Origin: Taibaiella sp.
Lineage (GTDB): Bacteria; Bacteroidota; Bacteroidia; Chitinophagales; Chitinophagaceae
Assembly (NCBI GenBank): GCA_019739295.1
Contig: JAHHDV010000026.1
Span: forward strand, 62,001-126,000
Direction: 5' to 3'
DNA: 64,000 nt
Shown: positions 1-10,737 of the stretch, piece by piece
Numbering within the stretch: position 1 is the stretch's first letter
Layout of the letters: every line of letters begins with the position of its first letter
Program-made: the position numbers and the translations under genes
The notes under the pieces: model-generated
What the model was told of the DNA's origin: nothing
The model's database searches: none
The model's input: only the letters and a program-made list of their open reading frames with translations

Positions 1-511
1 CTGCTGCATCTTTTGTGCAATTTCCTTAGGGATTCCCGGTATCTCGAGGTCATCACCCGTTGTATACAGTTTGATATTGGCCAGCTGGTATTTTCTCGCC
101 AGCCATCCTTCGTGCAATGAGATATGCTGGATACGGTTGTATGGAACTACGGTGGTGGTCCTGAACAGCCAGCCGCTCTGATAGATAATATCTGACTGCC
201 TTAATGCATATTGCTTTCTTTTAAAAGTGAGGTTAAAGGTCAGTATCCTGGTCATCAGCCATATTACGGGTGGTATCAGGAGCAGCCAGGCGTGCCAGCT
301 GACATTAAAGACCATCCATCCGATAAAGACCATAAATATAGAAATGAAAAAGGTGCCCGTAAGGAGGTTCCACCAAATGATTTTTTTTATAGTCCTTACT
401 CAGCCCGTTCATGGGAATACCCGTAAATGACGGCAAGGAGGATAAAGCAAGGATTTCGTTGGTAAAAATATCCTTGCTGTTTTTTGTATCATGGACTTGT
501 TCGGGATTCAT
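1..511 (-). CDS. PH-domain (YdbS/bPH2-like) membrane protein, 3' end outside window, one frameshift
   Basis: Read from the start at 511, about 40 residues lead to LSKDY, where the frame breaks at the run of eight T (381-388). In the next frame the protein continues with two hydrophobic segments around FISIFMVFIGWMVF and a bPH2-like core ending in VPYNRIQHISLHEG and LANIKLYTTG, running off the window start. The order hydrophobic pair followed by an RIQ-containing beta domain is that of YdbS-like (DUF304) proteins, whose function is not well defined. The gene begins 14 bp after nadB ends, so the two are probably cotranscribed. Removing one T joins the halves, so a sequencing error is the likeliest cause of the break. 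The family call is fairly firm; the biological role is unknown. Confidence 0.7.
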
Positions 512-525
512 AGTGTTGGGTTTTC

Positions 526-2121
526 CTAAAGGATAACATCCGATGTGATATTCGATTTTTGAGGATAATCTGTATTATAATGCAATCCCCTGCTTTCTTT
601 CCGGAATTGTGCACTCTTAACGATGAGGTAACCTATTGTGATCAGGTTGCGCAACTCGCAGAGCTGGGGAGATATCTTGGAAGAACGGTAGAGCTGCTCA
701 GTCTCTTCATGCAGCAGGTCAAGCCTGCGCATAGCACGATCCAGACGGATGTTATTCCGGACAATCCCTATATAATCGCTCATAATGCTCTCCAGTTCTT
801 TCCTGCTTTGGGTAATGAGGATCATTTCATTGGGTTCGGTCGTTCCCAAAGCATTCCATTCGGGGATTTCTGTTTTCAATTCATGCTGATCTATACTGGC
901 TGAAGCGTGCATAGCACAGCGGTGTGCAAAAACCAAAGCTTCCAGAAGGGAATTCGAAGCTAACCGGTTGGCACCATGAAGCCCCGTACTCGAACATTCA
1001 CCGCAGGCATAAAGACCCAGGATCGAGGATTGTCCCTGCACATCTGTCAGGATCCCACCGCAACAGTAATGTGCAGCAGGCGATACAGGGATCCATTGTT
1101 TGAAAATATCAATACCTATGCTTTTGCACTTCTCATAGATATTGGGAAAATGAAGAAGAAATTTCTCTTCGTCCAGGTGGGTACAATCCAGATAAACATA
1201 TTCGGTACCATTGACCTTCATTTCGTTATCTATCGCTCTTGCTACCACATCCCTCGGTGCCAGATCTTTGCGGGAGTCATAATATTCCATAAAAGCCTCG
1301 CCTTTCTTATTCCGCAGGATTCCGCCGTCGCCCCTTACAGCCTCGGTAATAAGAAAGGAAGGACTTACCCCTGCTTCATAAAGCGCGGTAGGGTGGAATT
1401 GAATAAACTCCATATTCCGTATCCTGCCCTTTGCGCGATAGACCATAGCCATACCATCTCCTGTAGCTATAACGGGATTAGTGGTGCTTCTATATACCTG
1501 TCCGCAGCCGCCTGTTGCCAGTAAAGTCACACGGCTGATGATCTTCACGATATCTTTTGTTTCCGTGTCAAGTGCATATACACCGAAGCACCGGATGTTC
1601 TGTGTGGACTTCAATACCAGGTATCCGAGATGGTGCTGGGTGATGATATCAATGACAAAGTATTTTTGGAGAACCGTGATATTCGGATATTTCCTGGCTT
1701 CCTCAAGCAAGGCTCTTTCGATCTCGTACCCTGTGATGTCTTTATGGTGCAATATCCTGAATTCTGAATGACCTCCTTCCTTACCCCTAAGGTACTCCCC
1801 TGAGGCATCTTTGTCGAAGTTGGTCCCCCAGTCGATCATTTCCTGCACACGTTCAGGACCTTCTTCAATCACAATTTTTACAATCTCTTCATCACACAAT
1901 CCGTCACCGCTGATTAACGTGTCTTCTATGTGTTTGTGAAAGGAATCGGGGTCATCTCCCACTACTGCTATGCCACCTTGTGCATACTTCGTATTGGTCT
2001 CGTCCGGTTGCGCTTTGGTGAGCACAATGATTTTCTTATCCGGATGCATCCTCGCGGATTTTACAGCAAAACTAAGACCGGCTATTCCGGAACCGATTAC
2101 TAAAAAGTCTGTTTGGATCAT
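526..2121 (-). CDS. nadB: L-aspartate oxidase NadB
   Basis: FAD enzyme that oxidises L-aspartate to iminoaspartate, the first step of de novo NAD synthesis from aspartate. The 531-residue protein has the family length. Visible are the N-terminal dinucleotide-binding motif VIGSGIAGLSFA (residues about 8-19), the KYAQGGIAV segment near residue 46, the fumarate-reductase-family active-site region with MEFIQFHPTAL and LAPRDVVARAI, and HYCCGG further on. NadA and NadC are not in the window. The gene is followed after 14 bp by the PH-domain protein. A possible minus-strand promoter TACATTCG, one base off the TAnnTTTG consensus, lies at 2152-2159. The same genome also carries kmo at 52.6 kb, a gene of the tryptophan route to NAD. 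Confidence 0.95.
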   Translation of the reverse strand: MIQTDFLVIGSGIAGLSFAVKSARMHPDKKIIVLTKAQPDETNTKYAQGGIAVVGDDPDSFHKHIEDTLISGDGLCDEEIVKIVIEEGPERVQEMIDWGTNFDKDASGEYLRGKEGGHSEFRILHHKDITGYEIERALLEEARKYPNITVLQKYFVIDIITQHHLGYLVLKSTQNIRCFGVYALDTETKDIVKIISRVTLLATGGCGQVYRSTTNPVIATGDGMAMVYRAKGRIRNMEFIQFHPTALYEAGVSPSFLITEAVRGDGGILRNKKGEAFMEYYDSRKDLAPRDVVARAIDNEMKVNGTEYVYLDCTHLDEEKFLLHFPNIYEKCKSIGIDIFKQWIPVSPAAHYCCGGILTDVQGQSSILGLYACGECSSTGLHGANRLASNSLLEALVFAHRCAMHASASIDQHELKTEIPEWNALGTTEPNEMILITQSRKELESIMSDYIGIVRNNIRLDRAMRRLDLLHEETEQLYRSSKISPQLCELRNLITIGYLIVKSAQFRKESRGLHYNTDYPQKSNITSDVIL

Positions 2122-2317
2122 ATCGTTTTTCTTTCAGGCATCAACTGGTAACGAATGTACAAAACAATTTTTAGTAAAGGGAAATCGGCAGGTATTCGCC
2201 TGTAAGAATCAGCTCGTTTGGGTAAATAATAAATGCAGGGACGGCATAATTGCGGATCCGTAAAAAGATGCTAACTTGCTGGAGATTTTATATATCGGGA
2301 ACGTTTAATTTTATCAG

Positions 2318-2830
2318 GTGAATAGACTTTTTTTATGGTTGTGCTGCCTTTTATTACCTGTTTCGCACCTGTTCGGGGCTAATCATTCGGGAAAGGGCGC
2401 TCATTTTTTATCTTTAACCCATCCGGATGCTTCTATTGCACCCACGCTTAAAGTAGGGTATACGGCATTTTTTAACCGGAATTACGGGCACCTTTTAGAG
2501 CTGGGCTATTATCATATGGTTGACCATTCCCTGGTTTCGTATGGACCATCCGTATCATTGGTCGGTAAAATTCAAAACGGGGAAATGGTGTTCGGTCCGA
2601 AGTTAGGATTTGAGACCAACCTGATTATGTTTGACGGGAAGCTGGATGTAATGTACCTGCATCCCGGGTTCTATATACATCCGTCGGTAGGGGTTTCCCT
2701 TTTGGGAAAAGCAGGGCTGATGCTGGGTTATAACATATGTGTCAACCAGAAAAATGCTTCGGGATTTACCATTGGTCTGTATTATCATATCTCTCCCACA
2801 AGAAAGAATGGACTGAATAGGTGGAGATAA
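2318..2830 (+). CDS. Exported small beta-barrel-like protein
   Basis: 170 residues starting at GTG (MNRLFLWLCC). The first 20 residues are a clear signal peptide ending near LFGA. The rest alternates aromatic and polar residues with many glycines (YTAFFNRNYGHLLELGYYH, VGVSLLGKAGLMLGYN, FTIGLYYHIS), the pattern of antiparallel outer-membrane beta strands. I do not recognise a named family. The gene stands alone, divergent from nadB. Likely a small outer-membrane protein; no function can be assigned. Confidence 0.6.
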   Translation: MNRLFLWLCCLLLPVSHLFGANHSGKGAHFLSLTHPDASIAPTLKVGYTAFFNRNYGHLLELGYYHMVDHSLVSYGPSVSLVGKIQNGEMVFGPKLGFETNLIMFDGKLDVMYLHPGFYIHPSVGVSLLGKAGLMLGYNICVNQKNASGFTIGLYYHISPTRKNGLNRWR

Positions 2831-2878
2831 GATCCTGTACGAAGGGGTGATCATATGGAAGAAACAGGAAGAAGGAAA

Positions 2879-3271
2879 TTACTTATCTTTCTTTGCGGAT
2901 CCTATTAAGATAATCAGTGGCCCGAGGAAGGGTATGATCCACAATAATATAAGGTTCGGGTTCCATCCTATTGTTCTTAGTCTGCGCATACGAAGCGAAA
3001 GAAAGGGAACAAAAAATACCATCATTATAAATATCCCTATACTCAATAGCAAAGTACCAAGAGGTTCCGAACGGCTCAGTGACTCAGAATAGATACCGGA
3101 TCTTAATTCCCGGCCGATCTGGCAGAGTAGCAAATAAGCACCGGGGATCATAAAGGAATAAATACACAGGACCCTGAAAATGTAGAAATGCCAGAATTCC
3201 TTACGACCTGATTTCCCCTTGAAATCGTTGAAATGAAGAAATGTACTTCGAATACTTTTAAGTAGGCTCAT
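2879..3271 (-). CDS. DUF805 family inner-membrane protein
   Basis: 130 residues. The N-terminal FKGKSGRKEFWHFYIFR matches the conserved F-x-GR-x-x-R-x-EFW signature of DUF805 proteins, and SLRMRRLRTIGWNP is the second conserved block (usually RRLHDTG). Three or four hydrophobic segments follow (residues about 32-52, 70-92, 105-122). DUF805 proteins are widespread small inner-membrane proteins without an established role. Here the usual histidine of RRLHD is replaced. A short ORF (3305-3442) precedes it on the same strand. Confidence 0.75.
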   Translation of the reverse strand: MSLLKSIRSTFLHFNDFKGKSGRKEFWHFYIFRVLCIYSFMIPGAYLLLCQIGRELRSGIYSESLSRSEPLGTLLLSIGIFIMMVFFVPFLSLRMRRLRTIGWNPNLILLWIIPFLGPLIILIGSAKKDK

Positions 3272-3304
3272 AGAGTTGTAATACAGTTGATGATAAGAAA
3301 TTCT

Positions 3305-3442
3305 TTACCTGGTTCCGAATTCTACAGACTTTGTGTTCTTTCTTGTTTTCTGATAAAGATCTTCTAAATAATAATTTAAGTAAAATCTTAGGATTTCCGG
3401 GTGACGGGGATTGACTAAGGCTATGATTCTTTTCTTGTTCAT
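3305..3442 (-). CDS. Possible small protein, 45 residues
   Basis: A short ORF beginning MNKKRIIALVNPRHP and rich in aromatic and basic residues lies about 30 bp before the DUF805 gene on the same strand. Its composition reads more like protein than do the overlapping frames, but no family is recognised and there is no independent support. It could also be the 5' end of a longer broken gene. Low confidence. Confidence 0.25.
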   Translation of the reverse strand: MNKKRIIALVNPRHPEILRFYLNYYLEDLYQKTRKNTKSVEFGTR

Positions 3443-3618
3443 GTTTCAAAAGATTTTTGGGTTGAACACCTCTCTGTTTTAAATAGAAAAAGAACTAAAA
3501 TTACAAAGATTTTTAATGCCGCTTTTACCTATTCCCTATATATTTATATGTACCTGAAATGTGAAAATATACTGTCCCATGTGTATAAAAACCACGGTAT
3601 TTTTTTACTCCAAAATTG

Positions 3619-3626
3619 TTACTTTG
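3619..3626 (+). promoter_or_regulatory. Probable -7 element of dnaE promoter
   Basis: TTACTTTG, one mismatch from the Bacteroidota -7 consensus TAnnTTTG, lies 32 nt before the preferred dnaE start codon. Confidence 0.4.
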
Positions 3627-3658
3627 TACTTTCTCCCAACTATTAGATTTTGAAGCGT

Positions 3659-6600
3659 ATGCAGTTTTCCCATTTACACAATCATTCACAATTTTCCTTG
3701 CTTGATGGTGCGACACCGATCGCCTCCATGTTCCAGAAAGCTGCCAGGGACAATATGCCCGGAGTAGCGATAACCGACCATGGTAATATGTTCGGTGTAT
3801 TCCAGTTTGTGGCACAGGCCTGGAAGGATACGAAAGTAGTAGGGACCACAGCGGAAGGGAAAGAGATCAAGGAGCCTGTAGTGAAGCCGATAGTGGGTTG
3901 TGAGTTTTATCTGGTAGAGGACAGGAACATCCGGGTTTTCAGCAAGGACATGGGAAGAAAAGACAAGCGATACCACCAGCTTTTCCTGGCCAAGGATGAA
4001 ACAGGCTACAGGAACCTGGTGAAGCTGTGTTCATTGGGATTTACCGAAGGGCTTTATGGGAAATACCCCAGGATAGATAAAGAACTGGTGAAGCAGTATC
4101 ATGAAGGGCTCATTGCCACTACTTGCTGCCTGGGAGCTTCGGTCCCTCAGGCTATCTTATCCAAAACTGTGGCAGAGGCCGAAGAAGAATTCAAATGGTG
4201 GCTGGATTTGTTTGGAGATGATTATTATGTAGAATTCCAAAGACATGGAATCCCGGAGCAGCAGCAGGTCAACAAGGTTCTGGTCGAGTTTGCCAGGAAA
4301 TACAATGTTCCTATTATTGCTTCCAATGACTCCCATTATCTGGACCGGGAGGATGCCAACGCCCACGATATCCTGTTATGTATTAATACAGGTGAGAAGC
4401 AGTCTACACCTACTGCGAAAGAATTTGCTGATGATGATACCCAACGGCCCAAGAATACCAGGTTCGCATTTTATAATGATGAGTTTTATTTCAAAACAAC
4501 AGATGAAATGGCCGAGCTTTTCGAAGACCTGCCGGAAGCCATTGAGAATACACAGCTTATAGTGGATAAGGTTAGACCGCTCAAGCTGGAGAAAGATATT
4601 TTATTGCCACATTTTAAGGTCCCGGAATCTTTTAATAATGACCAGGATGCATACCTGTACCACCTGACCTGGAAGGGTGCCAAAGAGCGGTATCAGGAGA
4701 TCACTCCCGAGATAGAAGAGCGGATCAATTTTGAATTGTTCACCATCAAGACAATGGGTTTTGCCGGATACTTCCTGATCGTATCTGACTTCATCAGGGC
4801 GGGCAGAGAGCTGGGCGTTTTTGTAGGACCGGGCAGGGGATCTGCCGCAGGTTCTGTGGTAGCTTATTGTATCGGGATTACAAATATTGACCCGGTTAAA
4901 TACCAGCTGCTGTTCGAGCGTTTTCTGAACCCGGATCGTAAATCGATGCCGGATATAGATACGGATTTTGATGATATCGGGCGTCAGAAAGTAATCGATT
5001 ATGTGGTGGATCAATATGGCAAAGAGCAGGTAGCGCATATCGTGACTTACGGTACAATGGCCGCCAAGATGAGCATCAAGGATGTGGCGCGGGTACTGGA
5101 CCTGCCGCTCTCCCAGGCTAATGCCCTGGCTAAGCTGGTACCGGACAAGCCCGGCATATCCCTCAGAAGAGTCCTTACCGCACCGATTGAAAAAGGGGAA
5201 AACGGGGTAAAATCTTTAAAGGAAAAAGAAGATCTTCGGGAAGATGACCTGATCAATGTTCGTAAACTCAGGGAAATCTTAGACAGTAACCAGCAGGAAG
5301 CGGATGTGCTTAAGGAAGCTTTGAAACTGGAAGGTTCTGTGAGGAATACCGGCATCCACGCGGCAGGTATTATCATTGCCCCTAAGCCTTTGTCAGAATT
5401 GATCCCCGTGGCTGCGAATAAAGATGTCAACTTATTGATCACCCAGTATGAAGGAACTGTGATCGAGAATGCAGGGGTGATCAAAATGGACTTCCTGGGA
5501 TTAAAGACCCTTACCATTATCAAGGATGCATTGGCATTGATCAAAAGAAATCATGGGGTAGATATCATTATAGATGATGTGCCGCTTGATGACAAGAAGA
5601 CATTTGAGCTTTACCAGCGTGGTGATACCAATGGTACCTTCCAATTTGAAAGCCCCGGTATGCAAAAGCATCTCAGGGATCTGAAACCCGACGTCTTTGC
5701 TGACCTGATTGCGATGAACGCTTTGTACAGACCGGGTCCGCTTCAATATATTCCTAACTTTATCCGAAGGAAGCACGGTCAGGAGGAGATCGTGTATGAT
5801 CTGCCTGAGATGGAGGAATATCTCGCGGATACTTATGGGATCACGGTGTATCAGGAGCAGGTAATGCTGCTGTCCCAGAAGCTGGCAGGGTTTTCAAAAG
5901 GTGATGCCGATGTTCTCAGGAAAGCAATGGGTAAGAAGCAGATTGAGGTATTGAATAAGATGAAGAAGCAGTTCATAGACGGTGCTATTGCCAAAGGTCA
6001 TCCTGCTGCCAAGCTGGAGAAGATATGGACTGACTGGGAGGCTTTTGCCCAGTATGCATTCAATAAATCACATTCGACCTGTTATGCATTTGTAGCATTC
6101 CAGACCGCGTATCTGAAAGCGCATTATCCTGCGGAATATATGGCCGCGGTCCTGAATAATACCAAGGCTACGGAGAAGATTACTTTCTTTATGGAGGAAT
6201 GTAAGCGGATGGGACTGGAAGTGCTGGGGCCGGATATCAATGAGAGCCTGAAAGAGTTTTCTGTAAGTAAGGACAGGGTCATCCGTTTCGGGTTGTCGGC
6301 TATCAAAGGTGTGGGTGATGCTGCTATGGAGGAATTGGTTACTGAGCGGGAACAAAATGGCCCTTATCAGAATATTTTTGATATCGTTATGCGCAATTCC
6401 CGTGCTGTAAATAAAAAGTCGCTGGAGGCGCTGGTGATGGGGGGCGCCATGGACAGCTTTAAAGGTGTGCACCGGGGACAACTCTTATCACCTATTCCAG
6501 ATGGTAATTATAGCAATGCATTAGAGATGATCTCCAAGTTCGGGGCCCAGTACCAGGAGCAGAAGAGCAGTATGACGAACAGCCTCTTTGGAGATGTAGA

Positions 6601-7306
6601 GATGCCGGAAGTAAGCTTTCCGCCGTTGCCCAAAGTTCCGGAATGGACATTGCATGAATTATTGCAAAAAGAAAAGGAGGTCCTCGGCTTCTATTTGAGT
6701 GCGCATCCTTTGGATGAATATAAGTTTGAAATGACCCATTATGGTCTTATACCCTGTACCCGGATCACAGAATCGGTAGGAAAGAAGATCCGTATAGGGG
6801 GTTTTGTGACTGAAGGATACCATGGACTTACGAAGAAAGGCGACGGGTGGGGCAGGTTTCATCCTCAATGATTATTCTGGGAATTTCCAGTTGAGCTTCT
6901 GGCGGGATGACTATATCCGGTACAAGGATTTTATAGAGAATGACAGTAAGATCGTTGTAGAAGGGGTATATAAGGAACATGCTTACAGGCCCGGGGAATT
7001 TGAATTTAAAGTGTCCAATATTTTTTCTTTTGTCCAAGGTGCCGGAATTACTCACCGTTTTCTCTCAATATCGAGATCAATCTTCAGCAGTTGAAAACGG
7101 AAGAGCTCATTACCTTGTTGGAGTTAAACAGGCAATACAGCGGAAAGGTGAAGCTGAACATTGCGATCAATGACAGGGAGCAATCGAATAGATTGGTACT
7201 GGCCCAGGATAATAGCGGGTCGGGTATACTGATCAATGATGAAGTGATCCAGGCGCTGCACAGGTTGGAGCATCTGGATTTTCATATCAATTATAAGCAG
7301 GTGTAA
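3659..7306 (+). CDS. dnaE: DNA polymerase III alpha subunit DnaE, three frameshifts near the 3' end
   Basis: Catalytic subunit of the replicative polymerase. The protein opens with a PHP domain whose metal-ligand motifs look intact (HLHNHS, ITDHGN). The catalytic motif MPDIDTDFDD lies near residue 433, and GPGRGSAAGS precedes it. The intact part ends at 6871. Beyond that, the OB-fold/C-terminal domain is spread over three frames. Dropping one T at about 6858 (GRFILNDYSG), one in the run at 7020-7026 (VSNIFLLSKVPELL) and one near 7058-7061 (SLNIEINLQQL) restores a continuous protein of about 1,214 residues ending at 7306. I prefer ATG 3659 (MQFSHLHNHS) over the in-frame TTG at 3650. The gene is essential and each break is a single extra T, so these are almost surely sequence errors. 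It stands alone as a transcription unit. Confidence 0.95.
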
Positions 7307-7392
7307 GCTGATTTGAAGGCTACATATGTCCGGTAAAATTAGCCCATAGGAGCAAGCGCTACCCTCATTTTTTGCGGGTTTCGTTTTTATAC

Positions 7393-8188
7393 CTAAGATC
7401 TTTCAATTCCTGGTGTGATCGTATAGTAGACACAGGTAGTTACAAAATTTCTGAAGAAAGGTATAGAAGAAACAAATCCCGATTGCTTTCTTCCTTTCCA
7501 ACCGAACTTCCAGTAATAGATCGGGTTCAGGAGATAGTGTCTTTTATTCTGGATCTGATAGCCTGTTTTTTTTACAGATTTTCTCAAATCTTTCGATACT
7601 GATCCCCGTATCTACAACTTCCATCAGTTCCTTTACCTTTTCTTTATTCTTGGTCAGGATCCATTGGTAAAGACCTCTGGGTAGTAAGTGTAAATAAGGT
7701 AATTTGCTGATCCTGGATCTGCACATCTGCTGGTGACCACCGAATGGCATATACCAGGGCGGAAAACCAAAGAATATGATCCCATTCTCTTTGAGGAATG
7801 TTTTCATCCATGCTACCAACCGTTCCTGGTCATAGATATGTTCGATAACATCCTTTAAGACAATAATGTCGAAATGTCCTCCCAGCTCTTCTTCTATGTC
7901 TACCTGATAGATATCCCTGATAATAAATTTTATTTTCCCTGCTTCTATCTCTTCTTTCAGAAATTCCCGGGCATCTTCTATTCTGGGGGCGTCGAGCTCT
8001 ACACCTACACCTTCACATCCTTTTTGAAGGAAAGCTTTGAGTACCCCTCCTTCCCCACAGCCGATTTCCAATACGCGCATTCCCGGAGTGATCGTATATT
8101 TCTCTTCTATAAATGGAATCACATATTGTGCTGCATTTTCCGTCTGTATATCGAAATATCTTTTTCTGTCTCCGTGAAATTCGTACAT
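7393..8188 (-). CDS. Class I SAM-dependent methyltransferase, one frameshift
   Basis: Residues about 35-50 carry the SAM-binding motif VLEIGCGEGGVL, followed by VGVELDAPR (acidic ribose ligand) and FDIIVLKDVIEHI, the Methyltransf_11/23 fold. The frame breaks at the run of eight T (7566-7573). In the next frame the protein continues YQIQNKRHYLLNPIYYWKFG and ends at 7393 after TTCVYYTITPG. This C-terminal block is typical of a Bacteroidota methyltransferase subfamily acting on an unknown substrate, perhaps a glycan or lipid. Total about 264 residues. The gene is convergent with dnaE. Confidence 0.8.
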
Positions 8189-8313
8189 GTTTTAAATCGG
8201 ATTTTCTGGTATGGAACGAATGCAAATGTATGAAAAGTATTGGTTTGTTATTTTATTGTATCCAATTAGATGTCTGCATGAACGGTGCCCGCCAGAATGA
8301 AATGATCCAAATA

Positions 8314-8343
8314 AGAAACACCTGCTGTACAGCAGGTGTTTCT
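8314..8343 (-). terminator. Perfect 30-bp palindrome, probable terminator of gldJ
   Basis: The 15-bp arms are perfect inverted copies (arm begins AGAAACACCTGCT). On the minus strand the hairpin is followed by TTATTTGG, as expected for an intrinsic terminator, and it lies 18 bp after the gldJ stop. The same nine-base stem ACACCTGCT recurs in a hairpin at 52,114-52,146. Confidence 0.75.
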
Positions 8344-8361
8344 CTTGTTAATGTTCTGGAA

Positions 8362-9883
8362 TTATCTTCTTGTTCTTTGTTTTTTGAAATCGTTACCTCC
8401 GGAATGGTAATTACCGCTCATACTACCTAACCTGTCCATGACACAGCGGAAACCGACTGTAGCGCTGGAGTGGTTCGCCTGCATTCCTCTTCTTGTACCG
8501 GGAGACAGGTAATATGCCCTGTCAGCCCAGGAAGCTCCTTTGATGACCATTGTTTCATTATTGATCAATGAGGTATAACCGAAATTGTAGGAATAACCGC
8601 TTTGATCATCTCCGTCACCCAGATCTCTGGCATCAAAGCTGCTATAATCGCGATTCCATTTTTGAGCGATCAGAGAATCAGATACGGGAACTTTGAACAT
8701 AGAACCCAGAGAATCTTTTTTCAGCTATTACGCCTTCTTCCAGGGAATCCGTATAGTATGTATTTCCCCTGTATGGATTCAGTTCATTGTAATCACCGTA
8801 ATCATCACGGTACACATCCAGGGTCCATTCGCTCACATTACCGGCCATATTATAAAGACCTAATGCATTCGGATAATAAGCATCGATAGGTGCCGTTCTT
8901 ACGGCTCCGTCGTTCAGTCCACCCGGTACACCAGCTCCGTCGCCGTTTCCTTTTTGGTAGTTTTCGTAATACTGGCCGTTATCATCGCCTTTGCCGGAAT
9001 ACCTTGTAGACCGAGGATTACCCCAGGGGTAGTTTTTCCTGTTTACAAGAGCTTCTTCACCTCTTCTTCTTTTATTGGAAGGATCGGGGTTCTCGGAAAT
9101 TTCTGCCCTGGCGGCAAATTCCCATTCAGCTTCTGTAGGAAGCCTGTAATCAGGAAGCAGGATACCGTCAGAGTAAGTGGTATTTCTTCTGTCTGTACCT
9201 GTAGGGTTCAGGTCTCTTTGTTTTCTTTTACCGGGAAGACCTACATATTGCTCATACATATATGCTTCTGTCTCGAATACGTCCTCGTTCACCTGATAAG
9301 GATTTTTCTTCAGGATGCCTTTTTTGATCAAGATTTGCTCGTTGACACGAGAGCTTCTCCACTCACAATATTTATTAGCCTGATGCCAGGTTACACCGAC
9401 CACAGGATAGAAGTTGTAGGCAGCATGTCTGAAGTAATATTTAACCATTGGCTCACTATAGGTAAGACCGCTTCTCCAAGCTGTAGAATCGGGATAGGCC
9501 ATAGCCACCAGCTCCGGGTAGTCAGAAGCATATGCTCTTTCCAACCAGTAAGTGTACTCCCTGTAGTGCACATTCGCCACTTCAGTCTCATCTATATAAA
9601 AAGAACTTACTGAAACTGTCTTAGGAATATTATTTCTGAACTGAACGATTTCGTCATCAGTCTGTCCCATTGTAAACCTTCCGCCTTCTACCAATACTAA
9701 TCCGGGACCGGTAACCTGTCCATTATAATCTCTAACTTCAAACCCGCCCAGGTTCTTATCATTATAAGCCCAGCCCGTTTTCTCAGACATCCCGTTAGCT
9801 TTACGATTACCGCAGGAAGAAAGTACAGTAAGGGCACCAATTCCTAAACATAATGCACCCAGACCTAATGTTGTTCTTTTCAT
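8362..9883 (-). CDS. gldJ: GldJ-like gliding/type IX secretion lipoprotein, one frameshift
   Basis: Lipoprotein of the gliding motility/type IX secretion apparatus with a formylglycine-generating-enzyme-like (SUMF1) fold. The N-terminus has a lipobox (LTVLSSCG). The SUMF1 core includes GLVLVEGGRFTMGQTDDE, FYIDETEVANVHYREY, PVVGVTWHQANKYCEWR, LLPDYRLPTEAEWEFAAR, LYNMAGNVSEWT and ATVGFRCV. The block GPGLVLVEGGRFTMG with FRNNIPKTVSVSSFY is closer to GldJ than to GldK as I remember them. The frame breaks at six T (8715-8720); removing one joins EGVIAEK to DSLGSMFKVPVSD, giving about 505 residues. Presence of GldJ fits the sorting domain found in the M56 protein at 44-46 kb. Other gld/por genes are not adjacent. 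Confidence 0.85.
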
Positions 9884-10047
9884 ATTTTTGAATATAACCG
9901 TGGTTAAAATACTAATAATAGTTTTTCTTGAACTGTGAGTAACAAGGCAATAAAATTACATCATTTTCACAAAATATTATACAATGATAAAAGGATTTTT
10001 TAGAAAATACAAAGTTTCTATCAAAATTTTTCTAAAAATCTGAAATT

Positions 10048-10644
10048 TTACTTTTTTCTCTTATTGATTTCATCCCTGATTTTGATGGCCCTGGTATAGT
10101 CCTCCTGTTCCAGGACATCATTCAGGAGGTTTTCCAGCTCTTCGAGACTCAAGCCGGACAGCTCGCCGGATTGTTCGTCTTCCGGTATATTTTCGGGCAT
10201 ATTTTCAAATGTTTCCTCCGTCAACCCCTGGTCTTCCTCCATTTCTATCGAAGCGGCATCCAGGATCTGGGCGTATGCGAAAATGGGGCATCCGGACCTG
10301 ATCGCCAATGATAATGCATCCGAGGTGCGGCAATCTATCTCGTATTGATTATTGTCTTGCTGACAGATTAATTTAGCATAGAATATTCCTTCTTCCAATC
10401 TATAAATCAGCACTTCACTGAGTGCAACACCAAAGGTTTCTAAAATGATCGCCATCAGGTCATGGGTTAATGGACGCTTGGGTTGCAGGTTCTCCAGGGC
10501 CACAGCTATGGACTGTGCTTCAAACCCCCCGATGACGATCGGGATCCTCCTTGGACCATTGATTTCGCCAAGAACTACTGCATAAGAATGCATATGTGTT
10601 ACACTACTTTGTAAAGCTATTATTTCTAACTCTATTTTGTTCAT
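10048..10644 (-). CDS. Bifunctional nuclease (BFN, DUF151) domain protein with UVR-like tail
   Basis: 198 residues. The first 135 form the BFN domain (IALQSSVTHMHSYAVVLGE, RRIPIVIGGFEAQSIA, TSDALSLAIRSGCPIFA). An acidic linker leads to a C-terminal LEELENLLNDVLEQEDYTRA segment, which resembles the UVR motif of UvrB/UvrC. This two-domain form is common in Bacteroidota. DUF151 proteins have been described as nucleases in plants; the bacterial role is unsettled. It lies after parC on the same strand with a gap of about 90 bp on its 5' side. Confidence 0.85.
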   Translation of the reverse strand: MNKIELEIIALQSSVTHMHSYAVVLGEINGPRRIPIVIGGFEAQSIAVALENLQPKRPLTHDLMAIILETFGVALSEVLIYRLEEGIFYAKLICQQDNNQYEIDCRTSDALSLAIRSGCPIFAYAQILDAASIEMEEDQGLTEETFENMPENIPEDEQSGELSGLSLEELENLLNDVLEQEDYTRAIKIRDEINKRKK

Positions 10645-10737
10645 CCTGTTATCGCAATGTTACCTTTTTCAATCAGCAATTTAATTGATTTTGTTGAATC
10701 AGTGTGTGAAGTTATCAACTTAAAAGCATAAAAATTA

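Noticed and set aside
3258..3449. 63-codon minus-strand ORF overlapping the DUF805 start
   Set aside because: The alternative frame (3305-3442) reads more like protein and does not overlap DUF805; neither is strongly supported.
8314..8343. Palindrome as a transposon end or attachment site
   Set aside because: No transposase, no direct repeats and a position directly after gldJ with a T-rich tail fit a terminator better.
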